64,000 nucleotides of DNA, taken from positions 62,001-126,000 of the forward strand of contig NZ_JAFBIL020000002.1 of the NCBI RefSeq assembly GCF_016809835.1, in the 5' to 3' direction. A program made the position numbers and the translations under genes. This DNA is from Massilia soli. GTDB taxonomy: Bacteria; Pseudomonadota; Gammaproteobacteria; Burkholderiales; Burkholderiaceae_D. This document shows positions 33,605-43,582 of this stretch, piece after piece. The notes beneath the pieces are model-generated. The model did no database searches. It saw only the letters and a list, made by a program, of their open reading frames with translations, and was not told the DNA's origin. Each line of letters starts with the position of its first letter. The stretch's first letter is position 1.

Positions 33605-34099
33605 TCAGTATCTAGTAGCCACACCACAAACCATCAAAGCCGCACCCAGGATGAAGAAAAAAATACTCGCCCTAATGCACCACATAACTCCAGCAATTGC
33701 TGGAGCAGGTGTGTCCTCGATGAGGGCGATCAACGCCGACTCAGTGTGAACGAGAAATGTTAGACAAGCGCTTACCGCGCCGATCAAGAACGAACTGAGG
33801 ATGGCGATTGCAAACCATTTGAACGGACCGAAACTATCTTTGACGATCAGGGCTTGAGTCATTGCAAGCATAGCGGCTACGCCTGCACTGTTCAGAACTG
33901 TGAATGCTTTTGCAGCCTCCAGCACTGTAGCTCTGACACCGGCGGAACCGGCGATACCATTAGCGACTCGCATTTCGAGCTTCGCGTTTTCTTTAGTCAG
34001 CGCCGCAAGGTCTTTTTTTGCATCCACAAGTTCAATTTGGCCGACCGCAAGTTCTTCGCTTGGATTCAAGGTGAAATCTCCACTGTTGTCTCTTGGCAT
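33605..34099 (-). CDS. hypothetical membrane protein with coiled-coil N-terminus
   Basis: A 164-residue protein. Residues about 18-48 are predicted coiled coil (IELVDAKKDLAALTKENAKLEMRV). Three membrane segments follow (about 68-87, 96-118 and 136-160). No family is recognised. A 2-4 helix membrane protein with a coiled coil could be an effector in a defence or stress system, but no partner gene is visible. Confidence 0.6.
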   Translation of the reverse strand: MPRDNSGDFTLNPSEELAVGQIELVDAKKDLAALTKENAKLEMRVANGIAGSAGVRATVLEAAKAFTVLNSAGVAAMLAMTQALIVKDSFGPFKWFAIAILSSFLIGAVSACLTFLVHTESALIALIEDTPAPAIAGVMWCIRASIFFFILGAALMVCGVATRY

Positions 34100-34408
34100 C
34101 GTAACACGACCGCGAATGCGGACTGCATTAGTAGGAGACGATGGGACAGGCTTTTGGCCACCTACCTAGTCCTTTGGAGTATGCCCTTTTCACCGCTGGA
34201 ATCCGGTACTGCCGTTTGCTTCTACCGACCAAACCGAACCAGTACGCCCAAACGACTCTAACAAGACTCAACATATGAGCAGCTTCATCCGGGTTTACCT
34301 ACGCGCATCGACCGAGTTCGCTCGCTACCGATGGCCTCGGCAGCGCTCGCCATTTGTCGTTGTTGCAACTTGCGATCGCTCTTCCCGTTTCCGGGGTTAC
34401 TCGCTATA

Positions 34409-34424
34409 CTGTGTTTTTATACAG
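34409..34424. promoter_or_regulatory. SOS (LexA) box
   Basis: CTGTGTTTTTATACAG fits CTGT-N8-ACAG and lies 180 bases upstream of the imuB remnant on the same strand. imuA-imuB operons are normally LexA-controlled, so this is probably the original operator of the broken operon. Confidence 0.7.
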
Positions 34425-34603
34425 TAGTCTTGAGGTCGACATGTCATCTACGTTTGGTACTTGTTCCTTGCAGACGCCGCGTTATGGTGGCCGATCGATG
34501 TCATCCACAGTAACGGTGCTCAAGGAGGGTACCCTGTTGGGTCTGGATGCCGGGGCGGATGGCGCGCCGTGCAAGAGCCAGAGCAGCGGCGACGCCCTAG
34601 CCA

Positions 34604-35083
34604 ATGGAGCCTCCGACCGAGTCGCTTTTCCCGGAGCCAGGTGGCACAGAGGAAGACCAGGTGCGCATGATTGAGTTGCTGGTAGCACGCCTTGGGAGCG
34701 ATAAGGTCCGTCAAGTGAAGCCAATCGCAGATCATCGGCCGGAGATCGCTAATGCCTGGGTTCCAATTCATGAAAAGGTTCGGGAAGCGGGGGTTGCTAG
34801 TCAGCTTCCGCCAAACTTGGGGAGCATGCAGCGACCGATCTGGTTGCTGGTTAAGCCTATTCCACTGCTTGTCCGAAACCATAGGCCGTTCTACGGATCT
34901 CCACTGCGAATGGTGTCAGGTCCAGAGCGCGTAGAAGCAGGGTGGTGGGGAGATACGGCTGCTAGAGATTACTGGATTGCAGAAGGCCAGGAACACGCTT
35001 TGTACTGGGTCTATCGGGAGCGGGTCGCCGGAGCAGGCGAGGATCCAGAACCACGCTGGTTCCTCCACGGGCTGTTTGGATAG
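34604..35083 (+). pseudogene. imuB: 3' fragment of imuB (Y-family polymerase-like, error-prone repair)
   Basis: The 159 residues match only the C-terminal end of ImuB: ESLFPEPGG, MIELLVARLGSDKV, DHRPEIAN, RPIWLLVKPIPL, SGPERVEAGWW, DYWIAEGQEHALYWVYRE and the final WFLHGLFG. The polymerase-like N-terminal two thirds are missing. Between the SOS box (34,409) and this fragment is about 175 bases of broken sequence that may hold a trace of the imuA start, but I cannot confirm that. The gene cannot make a working ImuB. Confidence 0.8.
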
Positions 35084-35089
35084 TCAAAT

Positions 35090-35626
35090 TAGCACTATCG
35101 AATTGCAAGGATTGACTTTCGAATACTCTCGGCGCTCGACGGCATGGCCCGCACTCAAGCGCTAATTTGTGAAACTCCTCCGCAGCATCGTGAGGGCTAA
35201 GTCGAGCCGATCGCACAGAGGCACGTGCATCAGGAACCAAGTCATCTATGTCCCCAGCGGTCAAATACCCGGAGAACGACATGGTCTCCTTGAATTTCGC
35301 GACGATGCTCGACGGGAGGTTGGGTCCATAAATGAAGTATTCGAGATACTTCAAGAAGTGCGGATGAGCATAGATTTCTTCGCCCGAGGTGCCGTTTTTT
35401 CGAAAATCTGCTGACGAGACTTCCCACGCCCTCCCGGATTGTGCTCAGGATCGGTGAAGTCTAGAAGGCGTACTTCAGGAATCGCTTCGCGTTTCAATAA
35501 GGACTCGGTCAAGGCAGCCATCGGCACGAGAGATGCGCGTAGCTCGTCATGAGATGTATGGCGGAATTTGATTTGAGTCAAGAGACCCATCTCGCGCTCG
35601 GTCAATTCGATATCCGGCACTCTCAA
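35090..35626 (-). pseudogene. frameshifted hypothetical gene, truncated at its 3' end
   Basis: Two minus-strand frames join into one protein if a base is restored in the run of six A (T on the plus strand) at 35,395-35,400. The first half is MRVPDIELTEREMGLLTQIK to SRQQIFEK. The second continues GTSGEEIYAHPHFLKYLEYF, IYGPNLPSSIVAKFKETM, DIDDLVPDARASVRSARLS, EEFHKLALECG. After that the frame runs antisense through the imuB fragment, so the natural end is probably lost. Family unknown. The break could be a true mutation or a sequencing error in a homopolymer. Confidence 0.6.
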
Positions 35627-35791
35627 ATGGAGACCTCTTAAACAGGATTAAAAAGCTATCGTATCTGGCTCGGTGTCTGATGCTGCTGACCGCTAAGTGT
35701 ACCAAAACCGATTTTTTAAAGCAGTCAAGTAATGCAGTTTCAGCGAAATCTATCGCCGAACCGCCGGGAACGCCTCGTCCAGTGTCCGACC

Positions 35792-36142
35792 TTAAAGAAG
35801 GGTAATTCCGAATCGCTTTACCGCCAGTGCAAACGCTCCAAAACAAGCGATCGTGATCAATGCGCAGGAACCCAAGGTCCACCAGAACCCCAACCGCTGC
35901 AGCAGCCACGGAAATGCAAGGAACATTGGCAGAGTCGGCACCACATACCAGAAGGTGTACCACGCATGATTCGCGAGCTTAGCCTGTGGCTGGTTTTCGA
36001 TATGTAGCCACACCAAGGTGAGCAACGTGATCATCGGCAGCGCGGCAACGAACCCACCGAAGCGATCGCTACGTTTCGCCACCTCCGACACCAGTACGAC
36101 GACCGCCGCGGTAATCAAGTATTTTGTGATGAGCCACTTCAT
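35792..36142 (-). CDS. DUF3147 family membrane protein
   Basis: The ATG at 36142 (MKWLITKYLITAAVVVLVSE) follows a GGGAGAAC site; a frame from 36259 is rejected. The 116-residue protein has four membrane segments and the family pattern VSEVAKRSDRFGGFVAALPMIT. Function unknown. It is the last gene of the metal efflux operon, 58 bases after the previous gene, where DUF3147 genes are often found. Confidence 0.8.
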   Translation of the reverse strand: MKWLITKYLITAAVVVLVSEVAKRSDRFGGFVAALPMITLLTLVWLHIENQPQAKLANHAWYTFWYVVPTLPMFLAFPWLLQRLGFWWTLGSCALITIACFGAFALAVKRFGITLL

Positions 36143-36200
36143 TGTTCTCCCTTTCACTTGGTTATTCCGGTGGACGTCGGAACGGCCACCGGAACTGCGC

Positions 36201-36575
36201 TTACTTGATTGAGAAGCGCACGCTGACAGCCTTCTTGTCCGCGAAGGTGATTGCCGCAACCGCCTTACTGCCTGGTGCCAGCTTAGCGTCGCCCTTGACG
36301 ACTAAGGTGTTGTCTGCGCCGGCCCCGAGTGGCAGCGCCGTCTTTTGCGTGCCCTTGAGCACCGTCAAGGTACCGGTTGCACCTGCGGTCGGCAATGCCT
36401 GATCGTGGTCGTCGACGTAAATCGTAGTGCTACCCTCTTTAGCCACCAGTTCGAACGCGAGGTCGCCTGCGCTCTGCACGATGCCACCGTGCTTGGCCTT
36501 GGCACCGTGCGCAAGAGCGTTACCTGACAGGGCAACACTGGCCGCGAGGGCTACTACTGCAAAGATCTTTTTCAT
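36201..36575 (-). CDS. periplasmic protein of the metal efflux operon
   Basis: The ATG at 36575 gives a signal peptide (MKKIFAVVALAASVALSGNALAHG). The mature part begins with HGAKAKHGGIVQ, two histidines that could bind metal. A compact beta-rich domain of about 90 residues follows. I recall such small proteins encoded next to CzcA-type pumps but do not know their role. It follows the pump gene by 59 bases. Confidence 0.7.
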   Translation of the reverse strand: MKKIFAVVALAASVALSGNALAHGAKAKHGGIVQSAGDLAFELVAKEGSTTIYVDDHDQALPTAGATGTLTVLKGTQKTALPLGAGADNTLVVKGDAKLAPGSKAVAAITFADKKAVSVRFSIK

Positions 36576-36634
36576 TTCATGCTCCAGAAAACTGTAGCGG
36601 CTTGGGATGGGCGCCGCCACTTGGCCCATATGAA

Positions 36635-39600
36635 TCAATAGGTGTAGCCGCCTTTTTCAGCCAGCAACCGCTCCAGCGGCTTGCGGCCGACCTTCCAGAA
36701 GATGAGCGGTGTGAGCAACGAATCGAGGAGGGTGGAACTGATCAGTCCCCCGAAAATGACGACCGCGACCGGATGCAGGATTTCCTTGCCCGGTGCGTCG
36801 GCAGCCAGCAACAGCGGCGTCAATGCAAAGGCAGCGACGAGCGCCGTCATCAGGACCGGCGTCAAACGCTCGATCGAGCCACGCACGATCATTGGCCAGC
36901 CGAAGGTCTCGCCCTCGAACTTGCAGAGGTTGATGTAGTGGCTCACCTTCAAGATGCCGTTACGGGTCGCGATGCCGGCCAGGGTAATGAAGCCAACCAT
37001 CGAGGCGACCGACAGTGACACCCCGGCAATCCACATGGCGACGACGCTGCCGACCAGGGCGAACGGAATGTTGCCCATGATGACGAGTGCCAGTGTCGAG
37101 GATCGATAGCGCGAATAGAGCACCAGGAAGATCAGCACGAGCGAGGCCAGCGACAGACCGGCAATGAGCTGTTGAGCCTGTTCCTGGGCCTGGAACTGGC
37201 CTTCGACGCTCACAAAATAGCCGCCCGGGAGCTGGCTGGCGGACACTGTCTTGCGCACGTCTTCGATGATCCGAGACATGTTAGAGCCGTCCGTATTTGC
37301 GTATACGACTATGCGGCGGCGCCCATTTTCACGACCGATCTGGTTTGGGCCATCGCCTTCTTCCACAGTCGCAACACTCGACAGCGGGATCTGTCCCGCC
37401 GGGGTGGTGAGCATCACGCGCGCGAGGTCCTGTGGTGAGCGGTCCACGTCTGCCAGGCGCACAACGAGGTCAAAGCGGCGCGCGCCGTCGATCACCTGTG
37501 TGACACGCGTGCCTTCTGCCAGCGACTGCAGCGCCTGGAGCACGTCACCTGCGGCCAGACCATACTGCGCAGCCTTGCGGTAGTCGATGCGCACCTTGAT
37601 CTGCGGGATCAGGACCTGACGCTCCACCGATAAGTCGACGAGTCCAGGCACGGCCCGCAGGCGCCCCTGCAACCCGTCGGCCAGGCCACGCAGGGTATCA
37701 ATGTCGTCGCCGTAGATTTTCAGGGCAATCTGCGCGCGCACCCCAGACAACAAATGGTCCAGACGATGCGAGATGGGCTGCCCGATTGCTACCGATGCCG
37801 GAATAACAGAGAGCTGGTTGCGAATGCTGGCCATGATCTCTTCGCGCGACCGCTCGGATGGCTTCAGGTCGACGTCGATCTCGGATGAATGGACGCCCTC
37901 GGCATGCTCGTCCAGCTCCGCGCGGCCAGTACGACGCCCGACCCTGGTGACTTCCGGCACCTGGGCAATTAGGGTTTCAGCGAGGGAACCCATGCGATTG
38001 GCCTCCGCAAGCGAGGTACCCGGCGTGAACGTCATGCCCATCACCAGCGAGCCTTCGTTAAACGCCGGCAGGAATGCACGCGGGAAGAAAGGAACCGATG
38101 CAGCGGCCGCCACGACAGCGATGAGGGCAATTGCCAGCATCAGGCGGATACGCGGGAAGGTCCAGTTCAGCGCGGCGGTATCCCATTGCTTCATGCGACG
38201 TACGATCGGGCTGTCGCCACGGTGCAGGGACTTCATGCGGGGGAGCAGGTAGTACGCCAGGGCAGGCGTAACCGTCATGGAGACCAGCATCGAGGCCAGG
38301 ATCGAGGCGATGTAGGCAATGCCCAGCGGCGCGAACAACCGTCCCTCGATACCAGGCAGGGCAAACAGCGGCACGAACACGAGTACCACGATCACGGTGG
38401 CATAGACGATGCCCGAGCGCACCTCAACGGAGGCATGCCAGATCACCTCCAGTACTGACTGACCGTCTTCTTTGCGCTGCTTGAGCCGGCGTACGATGTT
38501 TTCGACATCGACCACGGCATCGTCAACCAGTTCGCCGATCGCGATGGCCAGGCCCCCTAGTGTCATCACGTTAATGGACTGCCCCAGCAGGTGGAAGGCG
38601 AGCGCAGTCACCGCCAGCGAAAGTGGGATGGCAATCAACGAGATTAGCGTAGTGCGAACGCTGAGCAGGAAAGCGAACAGCACGATGGCGACTAAAATGG
38701 CGCCGTCGCGGAGGGCCTCTACAACGTTCCCGATCGAGGACTCGATGAAGTTGGCTTGCCTGAACAGGACCACGGGCTGCGAAATGCCGGCCGGCAGACC
38801 CTGCTTGAGTTCCGCCATCGCCGTCTCGATGTCGCGCGTCAGGCGCACCGTGTCGCCCGCCGGCTGTTTCTGGACGCTGACAATCACCGCCGGCTTGCCG
38901 TTCAGGCCTGCATCGCCGCGCTTGAATGCCGGCGCGTAGCGCACGCTGGCGACCTGTTCGAGAAGGACTGGTGCCCCGTTGCGATAGGCTACAGCCAGGC
39001 CGCTGATGTCTTCCAGGCGATTAGTACGGCCGAGGTTGCGGATCAGGTATTCGCGGTTGTTCAGGTCGACGAACCCGCCACTGGTGTTGGCCGCGAAGCC
39101 GCGTAGCGCAGTAGTAACTTGTTCGAGAGATACCCCAAATTGCGCCATGTGGGCCGTATCAGGCTCGACCCGCAACTGGCGCACTTCACCGCCGATCGGG
39201 ATCACCTGCGACACGCCCGGGATCGACAGCAGGCGTGGCCGCAACACGAAGTCGGCATACTCGCGCGCCTTCATCGGATCGGTTTTGGCGACGTCGATCG
39301 GCAACGCGATTAGCATGATCTCGCCCATGATCGAGGACACCGGTCCCATTACGGGCGCGATGTTGCCAGGGAGTTGTTCCTTGACCAAGGTGATCCGCTC
39401 CGATACAAGCTGGCGGTTGCGGTAGATATCGGTACCCCAGTCGAACTCGGCATACACGATTGACAGACCTACGCCCGAGACCGAGCGCACGCGCGTTACC
39501 CCTGGCATGCCGTTGAGCGAGGTCTCGATCGGGAACGAGACCAGCTGCTCGACTTCTTCCGGAGCCATGCCTCCGGCTTCGGTCAGCACAGTGACGACCG

Positions 39601-39733
39601 GCTTATTCAGGTCAGGGAACACGTCTACTGGCGTGCGCCATGCCGTCATGGCACCGTAGACCATCAGCATCATTGCCGCCGCCAGGACGAACAGGCGGTT
39701 GTGGAGGCTGAAGCGAACTATAGAATTAAACAT
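36635..39733 (-). CDS. CzcA-type heavy-metal RND efflux pump
   Basis: A 1032-residue inner-membrane proton/cation antiporter of the HME-RND family. It has the N-terminal helix and [24 protein letters not shown], and the fourth-helix motif [19 protein letters not shown] carrying the acidic residues needed for proton flow. Two large periplasmic loops and the second half ([20 protein letters not shown]) follow. It belongs to the branch with DDAVVDVEN rather than the DGAVVIVEN of CzcA proper, so the metal is not certain. It forms a tripartite system with the adaptor and outer-membrane protein encoded upstream. Confidence 0.92.
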   Translation of the reverse strand: MFNSIVRFSLHNRLFVLAAAMMLMVYGAMTAWRTPVDVFPDLNKPVVTVLTEAGGMAPEEVEQLVSFPIETSLNGMPGVTRVRSVSGVGLSIVYAEFDWGTDIYRNRQLVSERITLVKEQLPGNIAPVMGPVSSIMGEIMLIALPIDVAKTDPMKAREYADFVLRPRLLSIPGVSQVIPIGGEVRQLRVEPDTAHMAQFGVSLEQVTTALRGFAANTSGGFVDLNNREYLIRNLGRTNRLEDISGLAVAYRNGAPVLLEQVASVRYAPAFKRGDAGLNGKPAVIVSVQKQPAGDTVRLTRDIETAMAELKQGLPAGISQPVVLFRQANFIESSIGNVVEALRDGAILVAIVLFAFLLSVRTTLISLIAIPLSLAVTALAFHLLGQSINVMTLGGLAIAIGELVDDAVVDVENIVRRLKQRKEDGQSVLEVIWHASVEVRSGIVYATVIVVLVFVPLFALPGIEGRLFAPLGIAYIASILASMLVSMTVTPALAYYLLPRMKSLHRGDSPIVRRMKQWDTAALNWTFPRIRLMLAIALIAVVAAAASVPFFPRAFLPAFNEGSLVMGMTFTPGTSLAEANRMGSLAETLIAQVPEVTRVGRRTGRAELDEHAEGVHSSEIDVDLKPSERSREEIMASIRNQLSVIPASVAIGQPISHRLDHLLSGVRAQIALKIYGDDIDTLRGLADGLQGRLRAVPGLVDLSVERQVLIPQIKVRIDYRKAAQYGLAAGDVLQALQSLAEGTRVTQVIDGARRFDLVVRLADVDRSPQDLARVMLTTPAGQIPLSSVATVEEGDGPNQIGRENGRRRIVVYANTDGSNMSRIIEDVRKTVSASQLPGGYFVSVEGQFQAQEQAQQLIAGLSLASLVLIFLVLYSRYRSSTLALVIMGNIPFALVGSVVAMWIAGVSLSVASMVGFITLAGIATRNGILKVSHYINLCKFEGETFGWPMIVRGSIERLTPVLMTALVAAFALTPLLLAADAPGKEILHPVAVVIFGGLISSTLLDSLLTPLIFWKVGRKPLERLLAEKGGYTY

Positions 39734-39739
39734 GGATGG

Positions 39740-40855
39740 TCACCTGATCTGGTTGATCAGGGAGGTGCCAATGACCACCACCCTGTTGTCGGGTGTAAGC
39801 CCCTTGGTGACGATGACAGTACGCGCATCGAGCGCGTTTGCCTCCACCGGCAGGGCAATGAAGCGCTGGGCACCAGATTTGATCCACACCACTGTTTCAT
39901 TGGCCGGATTGCGCGCCAGTGCCGCCGCAGGCAGGGCAATTCCCTTGACCTTCGTATCTAGCTTGGCCAACACCGTGACCGGCTGACCTACCGCGAGGTC
40001 GAGGTTTGTACCGCTCGCACGGAAATTGATCGGCACGGCGCCGTCTCGTAGAGTGCGGCCGCCGCCCAGCAGCGACAGCTTGACGTCCGGCACGTCAACG
40101 AGCGTTGCAGTGCTGATTTTGCGGGCTATGCCCGCATCGGTAGACAAGGCTTCAATCACCATGCGCTGCGGATCGACGATCTCGAAAAGCACGTCGCGCG
40201 ATTCGACGATCTGGCCGTTGAGGACCGACGCACTCGCAATGATGCCGCTGGCAGGGGCAACAATCGCTTCGCTGCCGCTGATCGATCCGGCCACCGCACG
40301 TTCCTGGCCGATCGTGCTGGTCAGTTCTGCCTGGGCCGCTTCAATTTCCTTCGCTGGCACCACGCCTTCGAGCGATTTCAGGCGTGTTACCCGCTTGGCC
40401 AGTAAGGTCTTGTTGGCGCGCAGTTCGGCAAGCTCCGCGGCTTGGTTGCCGCGCTCGATTGCAGCACCGGTTGGGCGCAGGCGAGCCAGAACCTGACCCT
40501 TGACGACACGTTGACCCGCGACCGGCAGGCCATTTGGCCCCGGCGTGATTTGCCCGGCGAACGGCGCCTGTACTCGGCCGCCAGCGTTCGGATCAATGCT
40601 TGCGCGGCCGTTCAAAGCCACGCTGCGTGCAAATTCCCCTTCTTTGACCATTAACGTTCGTACGCCCATGCGGCGCTGCGCCAGTTTTGGCACATTGACG
40701 CTGCCGTCAGGCAAACGCGCGAGGCCACCGACACTGGCAGTGGCCTGGCCATCCAGATGTTCGCCGTTCGGGCCGTGTGCGCCAGGGGCTGCCAGCAGGG
40801 AGGTCGCAAACATGCCAGCGACAAGGCCGGCAACAATTCGTTGAGTCATCTTCAT
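39740..40855 (-). CDS. RND efflux periplasmic adaptor (CzcB-like)
   Basis: The ATG at 40855 gives a signal peptide (MKMTQRIVAGLVAGMFATSLLA). The 371-residue protein has the barrel-sandwich/hairpin layout of membrane fusion proteins: QAPFAGQITPGPNGLPV-like lipoyl part, a helical hairpin (LRANKTLLAKRVTRLKSLEG), VAPASGIIASASVLNGQIVE and a C-terminal beta barrel. The mature N-terminus carries PGAHGPNGEHLDGQA, which recurs exactly in the neighbouring 184-residue protein. It links the pump to the outer-membrane factor. Confidence 0.88.
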   Translation of the reverse strand: MKMTQRIVAGLVAGMFATSLLAAPGAHGPNGEHLDGQATASVGGLARLPDGSVNVPKLAQRRMGVRTLMVKEGEFARSVALNGRASIDPNAGGRVQAPFAGQITPGPNGLPVAGQRVVKGQVLARLRPTGAAIERGNQAAELAELRANKTLLAKRVTRLKSLEGVVPAKEIEAAQAELTSTIGQERAVAGSISGSEAIVAPASGIIASASVLNGQIVESRDVLFEIVDPQRMVIEALSTDAGIARKISTATLVDVPDVKLSLLGGGRTLRDGAVPINFRASGTNLDLAVGQPVTVLAKLDTKVKGIALPAAALARNPANETVVWIKSGAQRFIALPVEANALDARTVIVTKGLTPDNRVVVIGTSLINQIR

Positions 40856-40856
40856 A

Positions 40857-41411
40857 TCAAACTTCCTTGCGTTGACGGCGACGGCGGGTGACGAATACTG
40901 CGGCGGCTCCGAGAATGGCGGTGGCAATTGCAGCCAGCAGCCAGCGGCTCAAGCCGTGCTCGTGCCCGTGGTCATCGGCCGCTGCGGCGACCGTCAGCGT
41001 GCCTTCGAGCAGATCGCTTTCTTCACCGGCGACCAGCGTGAACAGCAGGGCATGGCTACCCGGTTTGGCAATTGCAGCGAGAAATTTCGGATCATCGATC
41101 GCGTAGTCGCCGAGGTCGGCGTGAAACTTAGCTTTGGCCTTGAGGTCTTTGTACTGAACCTCAAGCACGCCGTTCAGTACAGGTTCGTTCGTCTCGTAGC
41201 GATCGATCATGATCGACAGCTCGCCACCGGAGAGGTGGCCGAGCAGTTCGAACGCTTCGGTAAAGGTCTCTATGCGGGGGACGGTGGTCGTGGCACCCGT
41301 AGCGTTTGCCTGGCCGTCGAGGTGTTCACCGTTCGGTCCGTGGGCGCCGGGGCTGGCGAGTGTCGACGACATGGCGAGCATGGCGGCGAAAAACAGATTC
41401 AGGTATCTCAT
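40857..41411 (-). CDS. membrane-anchored periplasmic protein of the metal efflux operon
   Basis: 184 residues: signal peptide (about 1-19), the segment PGAHGPNGEHLDGQA, a periplasmic domain (FTEAFELLGHLSGGELSIMI, YETNEPVLNGVLEV), a His-rich spot (DDHGHEHG), one C-terminal membrane helix and a basic tail RRRRQRK. The first residues repeat those of the adaptor. Function unknown; the histidines suggest metal sensing or delivery. It overlaps the outer-membrane factor gene by 4 bases and precedes the adaptor gene by one base. Confidence 0.75.
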   Translation of the reverse strand: MRYLNLFFAAMLAMSSTLASPGAHGPNGEHLDGQANATGATTTVPRIETFTEAFELLGHLSGGELSIMIDRYETNEPVLNGVLEVQYKDLKAKAKFHADLGDYAIDDPKFLAAIAKPGSHALLFTLVAGEESDLLEGTLTVAAAADDHGHEHGLSRWLLAAIATAILGAAAVFVTRRRRQRKEV

Positions 41412-42634
41412 GGAAGGATTCCTAAGGCTTGATTGAGTTGGGCATGGGCGAGCCCGAGTGCGACTTTTTGCTGGGCCACGGCAACATCGGCCTCATGCGT
41501 GAGAGCCCGCGAGCGAAGCAGTTCAGCTAGGCCCCGTTCACCTACGCGGAACGCTTTTTCGAAGAGGGCTGTGTGTTCGTGCAGGGCCGCGGCGCGTTCA
41601 GTAGCGGTCTCTAGCGCGGAACGTGCATTTGCAAGCCGCTCCTTGGCGATCTCAATGTCTGCATCGGCATTCGCCTGTATCTCGGCCGCCTCCGCAGCAG
41701 CGGTCGCGATCACGGTCTGCGCCTGGGCTTCAACGGTACGATTGCGTGCAGCGGTTCCGATCGGGATCTGTAGGGCCAAGCCGATGCTGTTGACAGGCTC
41801 GCGCAGCAGCCTTTCGTCTTCGCGACGAACCGACAAGGCGATAGTCGGCGGCGCCGAGCGGGATGCCGCAGCCAGGCGCAGGACAGCGCGTGCACGCCGT
41901 TCGGACGCCTGCGCCGCCACCAGGCGTGGATTAGCAGAAGCGGCCGTATCGTGCAGCGGCTCGGGTTCGAGTGCCGGCAGGCTTGAGAGACCCGTCGTGA
42001 CCCGGTAGCGCGACAGTGCTTCGATTGCTGCTGTGCGGGCATTCGTTACGTCGATCTGGGCGGCTAGGGCTTCCTGCTGCGCTAGCAGGCCGTCGCTGCG
42101 TGCCAGGTCGCCGGCCTTGACACGCCGCTGTACCTCGTCACGGAGTTCCTCGAGATGGTGCAGATGGTCCTGCTTTTCCTCAAGACGGACCTGGGCGGCA
42201 GCGGCTTCCCATATGCGGTTGCGTACCACGGCGGCAACGGCCAGGCGTGTCGCGCTTATGTGAACGGCGACTTCGTCTATGCTGCGTGCGGCTAGTGCTG
42301 AGCGAGCGCTTTTCTGGCTTGGCAGCCAAAGCGATGACGATACCGAGATCTCGGATTCTCGCTGATCGCGTTCGGTCGCACCCTGGTCTACCCGCTGGGA
42401 CAAACCGATCGTCGGGTTGGAGGCGAGCCAGGAACGGGCATTGTCGCGCGCAGCAAGCACTTCGTCCTGGCGCGCTTCGAGCGTGCGGGCGGCAGGCGCG
42501 CGTTGCCACGCACTATCGACGGCTTGTTTTAATGTAATGCCGATCGCAGTCGGCGCGGGCGGTGCAGCTATGACCTGGCAGGGCAGGACAAGGGAAGCAC
42601 CGATAAGGTAAAGGGACAGGCGGCAGGTGCGCAT
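41408..42634 (-). CDS. outer-membrane efflux protein (CzcC/TolC family)
   Basis: A 408-residue TolC-type protein: signal peptide (about 1-23), two repeats of long helices (LKQAVDSAWQRAPAARTLEA; ERAAALHEHTALFEKAFRVGERGLAELLRSRAL) and Ala/Arg-rich coiled coils. It forms the outer-membrane tunnel of the tripartite pump and is the first structural gene of the operon after the czcI-like gene. Confidence 0.88.
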   Translation of the reverse strand: MRTCRLSLYLIGASLVLPCQVIAAPPAPTAIGITLKQAVDSAWQRAPAARTLEARQDEVLAARDNARSWLASNPTIGLSQRVDQGATERDQRESEISVSSSLWLPSQKSARSALAARSIDEVAVHISATRLAVAAVVRNRIWEAAAAQVRLEEKQDHLHHLEELRDEVQRRVKAGDLARSDGLLAQQEALAAQIDVTNARTAAIEALSRYRVTTGLSSLPALEPEPLHDTAASANPRLVAAQASERRARAVLRLAAASRSAPPTIALSVRREDERLLREPVNSIGLALQIPIGTAARNRTVEAQAQTVIATAAAEAAEIQANADADIEIAKERLANARSALETATERAAALHEHTALFEKAFRVGERGLAELLRSRALTHEADVAVAQQKVALGLAHAQLNQALGILP

Positions 42635-42713
42635 GTGTTCTCCATCGGGTGATATTCAGAATCACCGAGGGCGAGCACGTCAGCGCAACATACGTCGCGC
42701 CTGAATCTATCGA

Positions 42714-43121
42714 TTATGCGTGCAGCGTTCCCCCGGCAGCATGGCCGAGGGCGAAGGCAGGGGGTCTGTGCGGTCCATCGAGGAACAGTTCCGGGACTGC
42801 TTGGGCAACATAAGGCCCAAGTTCTGACACTGCCTGTTCAGGAGGGACTGTCAGGCGCGAGAGGCCGAAGCCCGCCGGCTGTGAAGGAGAGGAGTGTTCC
42901 TGGGCATGATCGAGGGACTCATCGGATTCGTCGTAATGGACCGACCCGTCGTCCTCATGGTGATGATGGGCGCCCGCATTGTGCTCCACCACGTGCTCCA
43001 GTTCGTGAACGAGGGACGCCGCGCCGGCAGCAGGCGGCAAGCTACCCTGCATGGCGAAACCATACAAAGGCAAGCACAACAGCAGGAAGAGGTAGACGAT
43101 GCGGCGCAAAAGAATCACCAA
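42714..43121 (-). CDS. His-rich periplasmic protein, CzcI-like
   Basis: 135 residues with a signal peptide (about 1-23). The mature region is rich in His and Asp (AGAHHHHEDDGSVHYDESDES, LDHAQEHSS), a plausible metal-binding surface. Such small proteins, for example CzcI of Cupriavidus, precede czc operons and take part in their control. It lies 80 bases upstream of the outer-membrane factor gene on the same strand. Confidence 0.7.
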   Translation of the reverse strand: MVILLRRIVYLFLLLCLPLYGFAMQGSLPPAAGAASLVHELEHVVEHNAGAHHHHEDDGSVHYDESDESLDHAQEHSSPSQPAGFGLSRLTVPPEQAVSELGPYVAQAVPELFLDGPHRPPAFALGHAAGGTLHA

Positions 43122-43245
43122 GTGAATTTGGCGCGATTATAGCAGTAGCCTCTACTGCTCCGCATCAGGATATGTTTCAATTCTGTCGGCTTGGCCAGAC
43201 TCGACTGGCTACATACGTATTTTTCTGAACGACAAAGGTTTCTAT

Positions 43246-43431
43246 ATGAACGAGGCCATAAACGGCGACGGTAAACCGTGCTACACACCATGGCAGATGG
43301 TCCCCTACATGCTCTGCCTGGGTGCACTCGGATTTGGCGGCTCCGTCATATTGGTCGGGTACATGCCTCGCACGTTTTCTATGCTGCGCCACCCAGAGCG
43401 CTACGGCAAGTGTGCCACCGCGACGTTCTAA
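43246..43431 (+). pseudogene. 5' remnant of a chromate transporter gene (chrA)
   Basis: Residues 12-42 (CYTPWQMVPYMLCLGALGFG, GSVILVGYMPR) match the N-terminus of ChrA proteins (YTLWQLV-YMLRLG-GFGGPVALVGYMHRD). After about 43,370 the similarity stops and a stop codon follows, so only the first helix remains. Substitutions such as GGS for GGP suggest decay. Confidence 0.7.
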
Positions 43432-43582
43432 AACATCGCCCCTGCACGCGAAAGCACAGCATGCTGCTGCTCTACCGGGCAGCCGAAAAAAATAATTGCT
43501 CCGGAATGGAATAAAGCAGCGGTAGATCCGTTCACCCATGTAGGAACAGTTCGTTCTATCAGACCACACTAGAGAGCCCATC

